From the NCBI GenBank assembly GCA_020633465.1, contig JACKDN010000010.1:230288-294287 (forward strand): a stretch of 64,000 nt of DNA, in the 5' to 3' direction. The notes beneath the pieces were generated by a model. That model had not been told where the DNA came from. It searched no databases and saw only the letters and a list, made by a program, of their open reading frames with translations. This DNA comes from Myxococcales bacterium (GTDB taxonomy: Bacteria > Myxococcota_A > Bradymonadia > UBA7976 > UBA1532). A program made the position numbers and the translations under genes. Shown in pieces: positions 63,801 to 64,000 of the stretch; within the stretch, counting starts at the first letter, position 1, and every line of letters begins with the position of its first letter.

Positions 63801-64000
63801 GCCAGCACGGTGGCGGTCGCCGCGTCGTCGTCGGGCTCGAGGTCGTCGTCGCCGGGGCAGGTGAAGCGCGGCGGGCACACCACATCGACCGCGACGGCGT
63901 AGGGGCCCTCGCCGCCGTCCACGCGGACGTAGTGGTCGCCGGTGCCGGCGGCGATGTGCTCGATCTGGTCGCCGGTGGGCACGCCGACGGCCGCGACCTC
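60845..64000 (-). CDS. Giant PPC-repeat and lamin-tail-domain surface protein (partial)
   Basis: At least 1,051 residues, open at the right edge, so the N-terminus is missing. Seven PPC-type beta-sandwich modules of about 120 residues are visible, each with an acidic opening (DDxxEPDD), CGADEDWF-like and HADGDLDL-like signatures and a closing DC pair. A lamin-tail domain (LVINEVDLAGPAQFVEVFN) sits between modules six and seven. PPC modules are usually attached to exported proteases; the enzyme part, if any, lies outside the window. Probably a long surface adhesin or exoprotein. The last module ends at the C-terminus without a sorting signal. Confidence 0.85.
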   Translation of the reverse strand, partial: EVAAVGVPTGDQIEHIAAGTGDHYVRVDGGEGPYAVAVDVVCPPRFTCPGDDDLEPDDDAATATVLAADTPVEAILCAGDEDWFVPPAQAGCRLVADLGFRHLDGDLDLALIGPGGATVEVADSVTDDEHLEVPLRADNGYRLRVFGLAGAGALYTLNARLDCTCEDDGGEDDDTVDDARPLADQPIQGVICGADEDWFALGQVEAGCQVDVGVLYATRDGDLDVSIHAADGTALATADGADQGGPVARLRTEGAAPLFARVVEGEGLGAVPYLVAATIDCAPPPVCDDDIFEENDAPDAATAIEVGEALEGAICDGDEDWFAFDVPEVCTVDVRVTFTHADGDLDIVLTDAVGAEQGSSDSETDDERITERLPAGRYAVQVYGFEGAENTYGLQVDLDCGPVGECVDDALEDDDQPADATPLQPGTPVDARLCGADDDYFTFTTPSPACEVTVTADFRHADGDLDLQLFDALGRPAGRSATPADQERIAVTLPAAGAYTVRAFLFGGQGSPEYTLTYDLACPPPLACPADDGFEPDDTVGDATPLEAGATYAGILCADDPDHFGLLLEAGCRVEARVDDAGAGATLRLVDANGAEVEAGVPDATGSDLDATVEVAGAYALALTGDAGTVYALGAQVTCPPRFECPGDDPLEENDAIGTATPLEPGAHVDAALCDLADYYAVEAEFGCTVSAQISFLNANGDLQLRLQDAGGFNLDSSTTQADVERVSAVANLPGVETYYVKVEGFFSDTNSYGLDVDVVCPTGRLVINEVDLAGPAQFVEVFNAGDADQPLAGIALELVTAATGEVYGTYALADAVDRMAPGLFLVVGDAAVPAGALTLALEAPLTAAPGDGARIVDSDGVVLDAVTFGGVVEGLTEGAAGAPADPGNAASIGRCANGDDTDDNAADFSANLEPTPGTGNLCPRVLLCPADDPEEPNDRLEDAFALGGDAHDGVTCGGDPDWFAVVPLPGCTFSATLAFTHADGDLTFVLRGPDGTEITRSATDTDDETVSFEAPDLGPYYLVVESEDGADTTYVITTANDCPDEPPVEP

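Overview
The window is very GC-rich DNA packed with overlapping genes. Several traits point to a member of the Myxococcota (former Deltaproteobacteria), probably an uncultured or metagenome-derived lineage. These are many Cys-rich lipoproteins with Asp/Ala/Pro-rich linkers, MopE-type Asp repeats, two C-termini of the MYXO-CTERM sorting-signal type, a Ser/Thr kinase, HEAT and PPC repeat proteins, and sphingolipid-type enzymes. The assignment rests on these features only, not on any database search. I found no rRNA, tRNA, CRISPR array or insertion sequence.

Layout. 0-19 kb is a mixed housekeeping and envelope region: a Ser/Thr kinase cut by the left edge, an ATP/ADP-translocase-like carrier, a LysR regulator, a PhoB/PhoR-type two-component pair, an inactive/active pair of M16 peptidases coupled to a P-domain lipoprotein, a MopE-repeat lipoprotein, a matrixin-like protease with a MYXO-CTERM-like tail, a ZnuC/ZnuB-like metal ABC pair without its binding protein, and a HEAT-repeat lipoprotein. 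18.6-32.4 kb is a cell-surface glycan cluster. It has six translationally coupled genes on the + strand (epimerase, aminotransferase, sulfotransferase, glycosyltransferase, methyltransferase, acyltransferase). They meet four coupled genes on the - strand (asparagine synthetase, acyltransferase, aminotransferase, deacetylase). A TPR-methyltransferase and a pyruvyltransferase-like gene follow. Base composition softens inside this cluster, which suggests acquisition of its core.

32.5-36.4 kb holds one gene for a 1,319-residue protein made largely of a degenerate repeat of about 37 residues, with no recognisable family or export signal. 36.5-45 kb carries an IgGFc-binding-like lipoprotein, two DUF3857/transglutaminase-type lipoproteins, a trypsin-PDZ protease, a PAP2_C (sphingomyelin-synthase-related) membrane enzyme and an alpha/beta hydrolase. 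45.1-51.1 kb is a four-gene - strand operon: benzoate-CoA-ligase-like, creatininase family, glutaryl-CoA-dehydrogenase-like and an S15/CocE-like secreted hydrolase.

51.2-54.0 kb is the most unusual block. Two 67-bp non-coding direct repeats (66 of 67 bases identical) bracket an AAA ATPase overlapping an HNH nuclease, an arrangement like Septu PtuA/PtuB anti-phage modules, plus a Uma2-family gene. 54-64 kb has a calcineurin-type phosphoesterase, a repeat-rich surface protein with a frameshifted MYXO-CTERM tail, a neutral-ceramidase-like lipoprotein and a giant PPC/lamin-tail protein cut by the right edge.

Three genes are broken by apparent single-base losses in short C or G runs (near 11.1, 17.46 and 55.8 kb). 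The shared signature makes sequence error at least as likely as real decay. Many genes are joined by 4-base GTGA/ATGA/TTGA stop-start overlaps, which I used to choose starts. No stretch longer than 300 bases lacks a gene.
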